From an uncultured Campylobacter sp. (GTDB lineage: Bacteria > Campylobacterota > Campylobacteria > Campylobacterales > Campylobacteraceae): a stretch of DNA of 10,714 bases. Below are positions 1-7,652 of the stretch, one piece after another. The first letter of the stretch is position 1, and each line of letters starts with the position of its first letter. A program made the translations under genes and the position numbers. The notes under the pieces were generated by a model that was not told where the DNA came from, did no database searches, and saw only the letters and a list, made by a program, of their open reading frames with translations. The stretch is taken from NCBI RefSeq assembly GCF_938018035.1, contig NZ_CALIJF010000026.1, positions 1 through 10,714 on the forward strand, read 5' to 3'.

Positions 1-3000
1 AAACTCATCTTTGTCGATGGCTGCGAGCTTGGGCGTATCTTTAAATCGCGCGATGAAAGCGTCTATCTCTCTGCGATCAAGCGCTTTTGCGATAAAATTT
101 CCCTGCAGATAGTTAAATTTCAAATTATTTAAAAGCCGCAGAGATAGCGCATTTTCGACGCCTTGAGCACCTACTGCGAATCCAAACTCCCGCTTTAGCT
201 TGCCTGTGATCTCCACCATCGTTCGGATAGCATTTTTTTTCTTGCCTATGTCAAGGCAGAGCTCGCGGTCGATTTTAACGATATCGAAAGGCTGGGCATT
301 CAAGAATGGAATATTGCTTTTATTTGCACTATTAAGGGCAAATTTAACCCCAAGATCTGCATAACGCCCACGCGCAGGGGCGAATTCCTTAAAATTTTGC
401 TCGCTAAAATCGGTGATCTCAAACATCAACTCGCCTTTTGCATTAGCTCTGTCTCGCAAGCTGTGAGCTACGAAATCGTAAAATTCGTCGTTTGTAAGCA
501 CGGCTAGACTTACGTTTATCGAGCAGTTTGCGCCCGTTTGAGCGTTAAATTCCATCATCTTTGAAAACGCAAATTTTGAGATCGGCAACTCAAATCGCGG
601 CTCGCTTAATATCTGCGCAAAATCCTGCGGGGCAAGAATTCCGCGCTTTCCGCGATCCCAGCGTAAAAGCAGCTCATATCCGTAAATCTGTGCGCCGCTA
701 ATGATCGGCTGATAGAGCACGAAAAACTCCCCCTCTTCGATCGCCGCAGCAATCCCTTCTTCGCTAGGTCCGTCTGCTTCGGCGCGCTCAAAGATGCAGT
801 AGCGGTTTTTGCCGCTCGTTTTGGCGCGATACATCGCTCTATCGGCGCGCGATAAAAGTCCTGGAAAATCGATCTTTTCGCTGCCGTCGTAAAACGCTGC
901 GCCAACGCTGATGCTTGCGCTAATCTCATTGCCTTTGAGGTTAAATTTCATCTTTGAAATTCCAAGCAGACGGTCTAATAGCACATGCGCGGCGTCCTTG
1001 CTTTGCAGATCGCCGATAATGGCGCCAAACTCATCGCCGCCTAAGCGCGCTAAGATATCGCCTTTACGCAGTAGCCCGCTCATCGCTTTTGAGATCGCTT
1101 GTAAAAACATATCGCCGACCTCGTGCCCGTAGGTGTCGTTGATCGCCTTAAAGCCGTCAAAATCGATGAAAAGCACCGCCATAAGCTTGGAATTTTCGCC
1201 CGAGCTTGCGGTAAATCTCTGCGCGGCTTTCATAAAATACACTCTATTTGGAAGCCCGGTAAGCGCGTCGTGATGGGCGATCTTGGCTAGCTCGCTCTCC
1301 TTTTGCTTGATCTGCGAAATTTCGGTAAACATCAAGATGAAATTTGAAGTAAGCGAAAAATCATCCTTTATCGCAATTGCCGTAAATAACGCAGGAAAGG
1401 TGCCACCACCTCTTTTTAGTCCGTAAATTTCATCTTTATAGGAGGTCTGTTTGCCAACGAGATTTTTTCTAATCCTCTCCATCACGTCTGCCCCGCCCTC
1501 TGTAGGAGCGAAGAAATTTGGAATTTTGCCGATAGTTTGGCTTTCGCTATAGCCGGTGATTTCATAAAAGGCGTTATTAGCGCGCAGCACGCGACCGCTC
1601 TCATCTGTGATTAAGATCGCCTCTAGCGAGCGCGAAAATACGTTAGCGTTTAAATTTAACTCCAGCTCTGTCTGTTTGCGCGAGCTGATATCTTCGAGCG
1701 TAGTTTTTACAAGGCGAGAGCGAGAGCCGTGCTTTTCGGTGACGTAGCCTTGCATACTGATCCAAGTATAGGCATTAGCGGCATTTCGCAGACGGAATTC
1801 GCAGCTAAAATCGCTCCTAAGCCCGGCGGTGCATTCGCGGATCATTTTATTGAAATTCTCTAAATCCGCGAAGTAAATTTCATAACTAAACTCCCCAAAG
1901 CTCATCGCAGTGTTTAGCCTTTTGCCGCGATATTTTAAAATTTTAAAGTAATTTTTATCAAACGATAGCATCTGCGCGTTAAGATCGATTAAGCAGGTAC
2001 AAAAATTCCTAGTCTCGATTACGGTGCGGTAAAAGTCCAAATCCTCCTGCAAGCCGCGGATCGCCTTAACATCGTCATCAATATTTTGAAAATAAAACGC
2101 AGCCCTGGCGGCGGACTTTTTGACATAGATGCTCACTTCGTAGCTATAGCGGATATTGTCGTTATGGCGAATTTTATAGCTTTGAGAAAAGCTTAGCTCT
2201 TCTGAGGGCATATCAGCTAAGCGGTTTAAAATTTCATTTTTAGCCTCATTCGCATCCTTTTCATCCAGCAAATCCCATAGCCTTATCTCGCCGCTTAAAA
2301 ACTGCGCCGCTTCGTAGCCCCAAAGCTCTTTTATATTTTTGCTCGCATCTACGATCTTGCCCGAAGTGTAGTCAAACACGAGCGTAACGATAGGTGCGTG
2401 ATTTAAATACTCATATTTTTGCTTGGTTTCATCGTAAAATCTGCGATATTTCGACGCGTCAAGCACCACGAAAAGGGTTGAAATTTTACTTCCGTCGCGG
2501 ATATAAGATTTTTTAACATAAAGGTCTTTGACGCCATTTTTGGTCTCTTGGCGGGTTACGACATAGTTTTCTTTGACATAGTTTGCGCGCTGGGTTTGAT
2601 AGGCGTGATCGTAAAACGAGCCTGCTTGCAGCGCGAATATATTCCGTCCTACGACGTCATCGCCGTAAAGCTCGCGTGCGCCGTTGCTAGCGCTTTCGAT
2701 CGTGCCTGCTACGTTATCGATGCTAAGCACCGAAAGGGAGCTGTATTTTAGCGCATCTTTAAAGCTGAGGCTAAAATCGCCGTGGCGCAAATTAGACTTC
2801 AAAACCTCGTCTATGGATTTAGAAATTTCTAAGACGGAGCTTAGCGGATTTAGTGCTTCTATATCGCGGATTTTGGAGTGATAATCTCCTTGGCGCAGAG
2901 CGTTTTGAACTGCTGCAAGCGGGATAAAAACGCGCTTTTTTAAAAACGTAAAATTTGAAATTAGAAGGATTAAATAAGCTAAAATCGCCGCCGCTAGCGC

Positions 3001-3783
3001 TACGACGATAAAATCGTCCGCGCCCAAAAAATAGCCGGCTCGTTCGCGAGCCATTACGAAATTATCCCCCAATTTCGTAAGATATGCAAAGCTTAGTCCA
3101 GATTCGTCTTCAAAGCTTACCACTTCGCCTAGGCGCGAAAAATCAAAATCCTGCCCTAATATATCGGTTACGCTGCCAGGAGCGTTAAAAAATTTACCTT
3201 CGGCGTTAAAGACCAAAATATCTCCCAGCGAAGAGAGCCTGGCAATCGGCCTAGCGGTGTTGGCAAAGCCTAGTAGATACGAATCAGCATTTACACGCTT
3301 GATCAAAAAATACCGCCACGCCCCATCCATCATCATATAGCGCGATACCCATTCATCCTTTTTTAGCTCGCTTGCGATATCCGCAAGCCGTATCTCGCCA
3401 AGATCCGAAATACGCGCATCCGATGAAAAATGCGCCAAGCTCTCCTGCTTCGCGCCGCGGGCGTGCATATAAAAAATAGCGTCAAATCTATGAGAAGATT
3501 TTACGACGTTACGGATCAAATCCGCATAAAGCTCGCTTTGCGCAGCCTCATGCCTTGCGTCCAAAGAAATGATATTTTCTTTTAGAATTTCAAGCTCGCT
3601 AAAAAGCGACTCGTCGGTATTTTTAAGTAAAGTAATCGCCGTGCGCGTCCGCAAATCAAGCTGCGTAGCGATCCTAGTACGCAAAAAGCTAATCTCGCAA
3701 ACTACTACAAGCGTAAGTAGTGCAGCGCCTAGAATCAAGGCGGCGTTAAATCTTTCAGTAACGAAGTCTTTTTTGTTTTTCAT
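1..3783 (-). CDS. Membrane-bound PAS-GGDEF-EAL sensor protein (c-di-GMP signalling), C-terminus beyond window
   Basis: One uninterrupted frame of 1261 codons from ATG at 3783 to the left edge; I translated it throughout and found no stop. Seen: TM1 about residues 14-34, an extracytoplasmic region about 35-257, TM2 about 258-278, a HAMP-like linker about 282-330, four PAS-like regions (about 345-440, 462-570, 585-700, 712-830), GGDEF about 833-995 and EAL from about 1008. The GGDEF domain has the active-site GGDEF at 915-919, the metal Asp in FIDFDGFK (D874) and an RxxD inhibitory site (RKGD, 906-909) exactly five residues upstream, so diguanylate cyclase activity with product inhibition is expected. 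The EAL domain keeps E1037 (as ELL), N1090, E1122 and K1170. It reads NS at 1151-1152 where the DDFG loop should be, and AQGVE at 1206-1210 instead of AEGVE, so phosphodiesterase activity is probably lost. The signal sensed by the periplasmic region is unknown. The gene starts 51 bp after modB; its SD is weak (TTGGAAT). Confidence 0.95.
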   Translation of the reverse strand, partial: MKNKKDFVTERFNAALILGAALLTLVVVCEISFLRTRIATQLDLRTRTAITLLKNTDESLFSELEILKENIISLDARHEAAQSELYADLIRNVVKSSHRFDAIFYMHARGAKQESLAHFSSDARISDLGEIRLADIASELKKDEWVSRYMMMDGAWRYFLIKRVNADSYLLGFANTARPIARLSSLGDILVFNAEGKFFNAPGSVTDILGQDFDFSRLGEVVSFEDESGLSFAYLTKLGDNFVMARERAGYFLGADDFIVVALAAAILAYLILLISNFTFLKKRVFIPLAAVQNALRQGDYHSKIRDIEALNPLSSVLEISKSIDEVLKSNLRHGDFSLSFKDALKYSSLSVLSIDNVAGTIESASNGARELYGDDVVGRNIFALQAGSFYDHAYQTQRANYVKENYVVTRQETKNGVKDLYVKKSYIRDGSKISTLFVVLDASKYRRFYDETKQKYEYLNHAPIVTLVFDYTSGKIVDASKNIKELWGYEAAQFLSGEIRLWDLLDEKDANEAKNEILNRLADMPSEELSFSQSYKIRHNDNIRYSYEVSIYVKKSAARAAFYFQNIDDDVKAIRGLQEDLDFYRTVIETRNFCTCLIDLNAQMLSFDKNYFKILKYRGKRLNTAMSFGEFSYEIYFADLENFNKMIRECTAGLRSDFSCEFRLRNAANAYTWISMQGYVTEKHGSRSRLVKTTLEDISSRKQTELELNLNANVFSRSLEAILITDESGRVLRANNAFYEITGYSESQTIGKIPNFFAPTEGGADVMERIRKNLVGKQTSYKDEIYGLKRGGGTFPALFTAIAIKDDFSLTSNFILMFTEISQIKQKESELAKIAHHDALTGLPNRVYFMKAAQRFTASSGENSKLMAVLFIDFDGFKAINDTYGHEVGDMFLQAISKAMSGLLRKGDILARLGGDEFGAIIGDLQSKDAAHVLLDRLLGISKMKFNLKGNEISASISVGAAFYDGSEKIDFPGLLSRADRAMYRAKTSGKNRYCIFERAEADGPSEEGIAAAIEEGEFFVLYQPIISGAQIYGYELLLRWDRGKRGILAPQDFAQILSEPRFELPISKFAFSKMMEFNAQTGANCSINVSLAVLTNDEFYDFVAHSLRDRANAKGELMFEITDFSEQNFKEFAPARGRYADLGVKFALNSANKSNIPFLNAQPFDIVKIDRELCLDIGKKKNAIRTMVEITGKLKREFGFAVGAQGVENALSLRLLNNLKFNYLQGNFIAKALDRREIDAFIARFKDTPKLAAIDKDEF

Positions 3784-3805
3784 GCCAAATTCCAAATTTT
3801 GCGGG

Positions 3806-3814
3806 ATTTTAGCA
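3806..3814 (-). promoter_or_regulatory. Possible extended -10 (TGCTAAAAT) for the GGDEF/EAL gene
   Basis: On the minus strand the modB-sensor gap contains TGCTAAAAT, an extended -10 of the kind common in Campylobacter, which would start transcription about 16 nt before the ATG. No clear -35 was seen. With modB ending only 51 bp upstream, read-through from modB is equally possible. Confidence 0.3.
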
Positions 3815-3834
3815 AATTTCGTTTTAAAGCCTAT

Positions 3835-4524
3835 TTAAGCTTTGATTTTCGCTCCGCGCGCACCCAAAAAATGCATCATTAAAAGTACCGCGAAGCTAAA
3901 AATAAGCATCAGCGCCGAATACGCGTGAGCCTGCGCGAAATCGAGCGTCTCAGTCGCTTCGTAAATCGCAATGGAAGCGACCTTGGTCTGCTCGCTCACG
4001 CTGCCGCCGATCATTAGCACGACGCCAAACTCACCCATCGTGTGCGCGAAACAGATCACCAAGGCGCTAAGCAGGGAGTGGCGTATCGCGGGCAACGCGA
4101 CGCGAAAAAGCTTGGAAAAATAGCTCTTATCTAGCGAATCGCACGCCCAAAAAAGCGAGCGCGGAAGCGAGCGAAAGCCCGAAACCAGCGGCGAAAACAT
4201 AAACGGCAGCGAGTAGATACAGCTCGCGATCACGAGCCCGCTGAAATTAAATACGAGCCTAAGCCCGAAATGTTTGTCAAAAAACTCGCCCAGCACCGAA
4301 TACGGCGATAGAAAAACGAGCAGGTAAAACCCTAGCACCGATGGCGGAAGCACTAGCGGAAGCGAGATGATCGATTCAATCACGCTTTTGCCTCGGAAAT
4401 TTTTTCTCGCCATAAAAAACGCGAGCGGCACGCAGACGATAAACAACGCGAGCGTCGTCAAGCTGGCAAGCTTTAATGAAACGAGAAACGGCGTGTAATC
4501 GAGCCCCTTTAGAATTTCAAACAT
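3835..4524 (-). CDS. modB: Molybdate ABC transporter permease ModB
   Basis: A 229-aa integral membrane protein, the usual length for ModB, which forms the homodimeric inner-membrane channel passing molybdate from ModA under power from ModC. Hydrophobic segments lie at about 13-36, 50-70, 90-111, 148-166 and 200-220. Family signatures are LPLVLPPSVLGF (55-66), the cytoplasmic coupling loop ending in ALPAIRHS (143-150), and HTMGEFG (161-167), which matches the GEFG segment of ModB and related oxyanion permeases. The EAA loop is diverged: it reads ACDSLDKS where the family usually has an EAA...G pattern. The start is well supported by GGAGGA three bases before the ATG. It lies 1032 bp from modC instead of next to it. 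A tungstate or sulfate permease is the alternative; the modA, mop and modE neighbours favour molybdate, possibly with tungstate. Confidence 0.93.
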   Translation of the reverse strand: MFEILKGLDYTPFLVSLKLASLTTLALFIVCVPLAFFMARKNFRGKSVIESIISLPLVLPPSVLGFYLLVFLSPYSVLGEFFDKHFGLRLVFNFSGLVIASCIYSLPFMFSPLVSGFRSLPRSLFWACDSLDKSYFSKLFRVALPAIRHSLLSALVICFAHTMGEFGVVLMIGGSVSEQTKVASIAIYEATETLDFAQAHAYSALMLIFSFAVLLMMHFLGARGAKIKA

Positions 4525-4527
4525 TTA

Positions 4528-4533
4528 TCCTCC
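4528..4533 (-). promoter_or_regulatory. Strong Shine-Dalgarno of modB
   Basis: GGAGGA-TAA-ATG on the minus strand. It fixes the modB start and is clearly stronger than the sites in front of mop and modC, so modB is translated independently. Confidence 0.7.
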
Positions 4534-4554
4534 GAGCCGAGCCGCTGGGCCCAA

Positions 4555-4560
4555 ACTATA
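4555..4560 (-). promoter_or_regulatory. Possible -10 box (TATAGT) upstream of modB
   Basis: TATAGT sits about 30 nt before the modB ATG on the minus strand, leaving a leader of about 24 nt that includes tandem CGGCT units. No convincing -35 is visible at 17 nt. The idea of a separate modB promoter comes mainly from the 1-kb gap to modC. Confidence 0.27.
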
Positions 4561-4650
4561 AAATCTTAAAAGCCTAGCCCTACTTTAAAATTTAGAGGCA
4601 AAGCTAGATAGAATTTGTGCAAACCTCATAGTCATAAGGCTTTGCATAAT

Positions 4651-4687
4651 AGAATTTTGAAAAATTCTGCGCAGACCTAGCTGCGCA
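4651..4687. repeat. Two adjacent perfect hairpins
   Basis: AGAATTTT-GA-AAAATTCT (4651-4668) is a perfect 8-bp inverted repeat. It directly abuts TGCGCAG-ACCTAG-CTGCGCA (4668-4687), a perfect 7-bp inverted repeat with a six-base loop. Read on the minus strand, the GC-rich stem comes first and is followed by GAATTTTT, which resembles a rho-independent terminator for transcripts coming from modC. The T tract is short and interrupted, so terminator function is tentative. Confidence 0.45.
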
Positions 4688-5556
4688 AGAGCTTTAGCAA
4701 AATGAAATTTTAAAAATTCCATGCAAGCTAAACTGGGCGGAATTTTATAAATTGCTTGGCTAATAAATTTCTTCAAGCGTGCAAATTCCGTCAGGCATTT
4801 AAGCTCTACCCAAGCTGGTAAATTTTTAAGACCACGAATTTTGCTGAGCTAAATTTCAAAAAGCTTAGCTTAGCTTTAAAACTTGAGCGGGCAGGATTTA
4901 TCTGAGCGCAAATTTCACGCAAGATAGGCTAAACGACGCCCTCCGAACGACCTAGCGAAATTTCATTGAGCCCGACAAGACGAAATTAAAATTTCGCATA
5001 AATGTAAAAAACCGGGTTAATGAAATCCTGTCATAGCTCATTAAGCAAGTTTAACGCGCAAGCTTCGAGCCGTTAGAGCTTTTAAAATTTCAAAGCCACA
5101 AAATCCAGGTGAAATTCTAAATCTGAAAATTTTAAGTTTACGCGAAGCTTCACATTAAATTTTTTACCAAAATCGCATGATAGAATTCGCGCAACTCCTG
5201 CCAAAAAAGTAAGCTAAAAGCCGCCAAATTTAAAAATAAACCCACCACGCCAATTAATAAATTCAAAAAAGGAATTTAACGGCGCCTGTCTGCGCAAAAT
5301 CTAAAATTTAAAGCTTAATTTCCCCACGCTATCTAGTCTCGCGTTGCGGTTTTGCTCTAGCCTGCGTTTAAATTTTGTGTTTCATGAAAATCTAAGTGCG
5401 ATGCGAATGAAATTTTAAAATCTCACCGTATTTTGCGGGCAAATCTAGCTAAAATTTCGCAAAATCCCTCGTCTAAATTCCATAAAAGCCTGTATTTAAA
5501 TCTCTAATCTAGTTGAAGTTTCCTACTTAGGCGCACCTAAAAGCTTATCTGCAAGT

Positions 5557-6405
5557 TTAAATTTTACGCAGAGTGATATTAAAGGCTTTGGCACCCGCTT
5601 TGACCTCATCGCCTACTTGCAAGCCATCGGCTTCTGCATTGCTTAGCACCACTTCGCACAGCTGGCTTCCGATCGCTACGACAGCTACTTTGATCCCGTC
5701 GCGTGCTTGCAAATCAACAACCTTGCCCACGAACGAAAACTTCTGTGAGCCGCTAGTTTTAAGAAAAATTTCCTCCGGCGTACCGGTGCGGACGATCCTG
5801 CCGTCCTTCATCTCATAAACTCGCTTGCAAAGCCTATAGATCTCGCTTATGTCGTGGCTTACCAAAATCACGGTCTGATGAAACTGCTCGTGGATCTTTA
5901 GCAAATACTCTTGGATTTTTTCGCGCATCGTAAAATCAAGCGCCGAAAGCGGCTCGTCAAGTAGCAAAATTTCAGGCTCTTGCATCAGTGCGCGGGCAAG
6001 TGCCACGCGCTGTTTCTGCCCGCCACTAAGACCCTCGACGCCGGATTTCGCAAACTCACTAAGCTCTAAAATTTCAAGCAGCATCGCAGCTTTTTGCGGA
6101 TCGTTTCTGGCAAAAAGTAGATTGCCCGTCACGCTCATATTCTCAAAAAGTGCGTAGTCTTGAAATAAAAAGCCGATTCTGCGCTTGCCCGCACTTAAGA
6201 ATTCATTGCCTTCTTGTAGCACGCGATCGCCGTCTTTTATGCTACCACTATCTGCGCGCAAAAATCCAGCCAAAATGCGCAGCAGTGTAGTCTTACCGCT
6301 GCCGCTGCGCCCATATAGGCACACAAACGAGCCTTTGTTAATCTCTAAGCGAGCATCAATCGAGAAATCATCACTGATTTTTTTCTTACAATCAATCGTT
6401 ATCAT
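5557..6405 (-). CDS. modC: Molybdate ABC transporter ATP-binding protein ModC
   Basis: A 282-aa cytoplasmic ATPase that drives molybdate import through ModB. All nucleotide-binding motifs are intact: Walker A GRSGSGKT (32-39), Q-loop Q82 in FLFQDYALF, signature LSGGQ (126-130), Walker B ILLLDEP (146-152) and the H-loop His184 in LVSHD. A short C-terminal TOBE-type domain covers about 224-282. Full-length E. coli ModC is somewhat longer, so the C-terminal domain here is compact. The start overlaps the end of the mop gene by 14 bp in another frame and has no clear SD, so translation is probably coupled to mop. Unusually, modB does not follow directly. The TOBE domain and neighbours argue for molybdate or tungstate rather than another oxyanion. 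Confidence 0.95.
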   Translation of the reverse strand: MITIDCKKKISDDFSIDARLEINKGSFVCLYGRSGSGKTTLLRILAGFLRADSGSIKDGDRVLQEGNEFLSAGKRRIGFLFQDYALFENMSVTGNLLFARNDPQKAAMLLEILELSEFAKSGVEGLSGGQKQRVALARALMQEPEILLLDEPLSALDFTMREKIQEYLLKIHEQFHQTVILVSHDISEIYRLCKRVYEMKDGRIVRTGTPEEIFLKTSGSQKFSFVGKVVDLQARDGIKVAVVAIGSQLCEVVLSNAEADGLQVGDEVKAGAKAFNITLRKI

Positions 6406-6784
6406 ATTTTTCTATATATATCGCAGTGGCGCTAATGTATGCGAAAACCTCGTCGCCCTCGCGTAAAGCAAGCTCCTGCGCAGAATGCGCGCTAATGAGC
6501 ACATCAAAGCTTATCTTGCCTTCAAACCTGAGCGTGCATAGAATTTCACCTAAGCTTAGGCTCATAATCTTGCCGTGAATTTCATTTTCGCTAGATACAC
6601 CGCTTAGAGCTTCGCGAGATAAAAGCACATCGGTGCTTTTAAAGCCCACGTAAACTTCGCTGCCCGCCTTAAGCTCGCTACTTAGCTGCAGAAATACACC
6701 ACGTAGCTTGATACCGCCCGCGATAAATCCTACTGAATGGATGCCGTCTTTTTGTAAAATTTCGTTGATTCTCGCTCTAATCAT
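6392..6784 (-). CDS. Tandem Mop/TOBE-domain molybdate-binding protein
   Basis: A 130-aa soluble protein without signal peptide. It appears to be two Mop/TOBE-like halves: about 1-57, ending in VGFKSTDVLLS with the lysine-Ser-Thr typical of oxyanion-binding Mop domains, and about 66-126, opening with NEIHGKI and ending in FAYISATAIYI, where that lysine is not present. Such domains bind molybdate or tungstate in ModE, ModC and stand-alone molbindins, so this is probably a cytoplasmic molybdate buffer or delivery factor. C. jejuni carries a similar small gene next to modA (Cj0302c, from memory). The ATG shares one base with the modA stop (TAATG) and the 3' end overlaps modC, so it sits inside the operon and is likely translated by reinitiation. 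Confidence 0.87.
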   Translation of the reverse strand: MIRARINEILQKDGIHSVGFIAGGIKLRGVFLQLSSELKAGSEVYVGFKSTDVLLSREALSGVSSENEIHGKIMSLSLGEILCTLRFEGKISFDVLISAHSAQELALREGDEVFAYISATAIYIEKYDND

Positions 6785-7551
6785 TAAAACTCGTATCCGT
6801 ATTTAGCAAAGATCGCCCTGCCCTTATCGCTTAGGATAAAATCATAAAACGCCTTGGCTTCGGCATTGTCTTTGGCGTGATTTAGCACAACCATGCCTTG
6901 AGCTATCGGCTCGTAGAGTTTGGTATCGACTAAGACGAAATTTTCGCCCTCTTTGCAAGGCTTATCGTTGCAGCCGTCCTTCGCCATCTTAGGCGCATAC
7001 ATCGCGCTAGCCGCGATAAATCCGACGTCGGAAGCTTTAAGCGCTTGCGAAAGAGCCTCGCCGATCGATTTTGCCTCTACGATTTTGCCTTTAATCTCAT
7101 CGTAAACTCCCGCTTTTTGGAAGGCCTGTACGCTTGCGGCACCGTAAGGAGCGGTCTTTGGATTTGCTATCGAAATCGTTTTGACGCTAGGGTCTTTTAA
7201 AACTTCAAGCCCCTTGCTAAGATCTATGCCGCGCACGCTAAACATCGCCACTTTGCCTTTGGCGTAAGTTTTGGCAGGCGCCGTCGCAAAGCCATCTTTA
7301 TGCAGGTCGTCTGCAAATTTCATATCCGCCGCCATAAAAATATCAAACGGAGCGCCGTTTTTGATCTGCGTGCTAAGCGCACCGCTGGCGCCCAAGCTCA
7401 CGTTTAGCGTGGTTTGCGGATGCAGCTTGGCAAATTCCGCCTTGATCTCGTCAAACGCATACGTCGTATTCGCAGCGGCTGCGACGCTGACCTCGCCTGC
7501 GCTAAGCGCGGCTGCGGTTAAAATTCCTAAAAGCACTGCTTTCAACTTCAT
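6784..7551 (-). CDS. modA: Periplasmic molybdate-binding protein ModA
   Basis: A 255-aa solute-binding protein that captures molybdate (perhaps also tungstate) in the periplasm and hands it to ModBC. An Sec signal peptide is visible: basic MKLK, a hydrophobic core at about 5-17, and probable cleavage after ALSA (residue 18). The mature part starts GEVSVAAAANTTYAFDE and carries the family pattern SLGASGALSTQIKNGAPFDI (52-71) followed by FMAADM, the ligand-binding region of ModA/WtpA-type proteins. The NPKTAPYG segment (130-137) also fits ModA. Two cysteines in CNDKPC (184-189) could form a local disulfide. The SD is modest (AAAGG, 5 nt spacing). It follows modE by 101 bp and overlaps the mop start by one base. 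Confidence 0.96.
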   Translation of the reverse strand: MKLKAVLLGILTAAALSAGEVSVAAAANTTYAFDEIKAEFAKLHPQTTLNVSLGASGALSTQIKNGAPFDIFMAADMKFADDLHKDGFATAPAKTYAKGKVAMFSVRGIDLSKGLEVLKDPSVKTISIANPKTAPYGAASVQAFQKAGVYDEIKGKIVEAKSIGEALSQALKASDVGFIAASAMYAPKMAKDGCNDKPCKEGENFVLVDTKLYEPIAQGMVVLNHAKDNAEAKAFYDFILSDKGRAIFAKYGYEF

Positions 7552-7594
7552 TTTATGCCTTTCGCTTTGGCTCTCGCCGAGAATTGAATTCTAT

Positions 7595-7636
7595 CTAAAA
7601 TTTTAAATTTGCGCCTTAAATTTTAAAATTTTGCGC
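7595..7636. repeat. Near-direct repeat and AT-rich imperfect hairpin between modE and modA
   Basis: The 101-bp modE-modA gap holds two near-identical units, 7595-7614 and 7615-7636, each an AAATTTT-type tract ending in TTTGCGC. Because the tracts are themselves palindromic, 7597-7610 and 7618-7632 can also pair as a 14-bp stem with one bulged T around a 7-base loop. The stem has no G-C pairs, so it is a poor terminator, and read-through from modE into modA is plausible. Confidence 0.5.
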
Positions 7637-7652
7637 ACCCAATTTCACCCTA

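Larger units (their letters stand above)
4525..5556. other. 1032-bp intergenic region, no convincing gene
   Basis: Stops occur often in the frames I read, and the only ORFs are short ones without recognisable motifs. The minus-strand ORF at 4585-4776 (63 aa) has no good ribosome binding site, signal or family motif. The region is rich in AAATTT, AAAATTTT and AGCTT words and short inverted repeats, for example CGAAATT/AATTTCG around 4980-4996 and three AGCTT units near 4862-4877. I saw no tRNA, rRNA, CRISPR repeat or insertion-sequence ends. It separates modC from modB and could be a decayed gene, a small-RNA locus or plain spacer. Confidence 0.7.

Noticed and set aside
606..929. Minus-strand 107-aa ORF
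   Set aside because: It lies in another frame inside the GGDEF/EAL gene, whose continuous frame shows clear domain motifs.
4585..4776. Minus-strand 63-aa ORF in the modC-modB spacer
   Set aside because: No SD, no signal or membrane pattern, and the peptide is what AAATTT-rich spacer DNA encodes by chance.
4701..5420. Exact 15-bp direct repeat (AATGAAATTTTAAAA) at 4701-4715 and 5406-5420
   Set aside because: It consists of the A/T words common in all intergenic DNA here, with no matching flanks, so it does not support an insertion element.
5531..5545. Small inverted repeat TTAGG-CGCA-CCTAA just after modC as a terminator
   Set aside because: The stem is only five pairs and no T run follows on the minus strand.
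7271..7606. Plus-strand 111-aa ORF across modA
   Set aside because: It is antisense to modA, which has an unmistakable signal peptide and ligand-binding motif.
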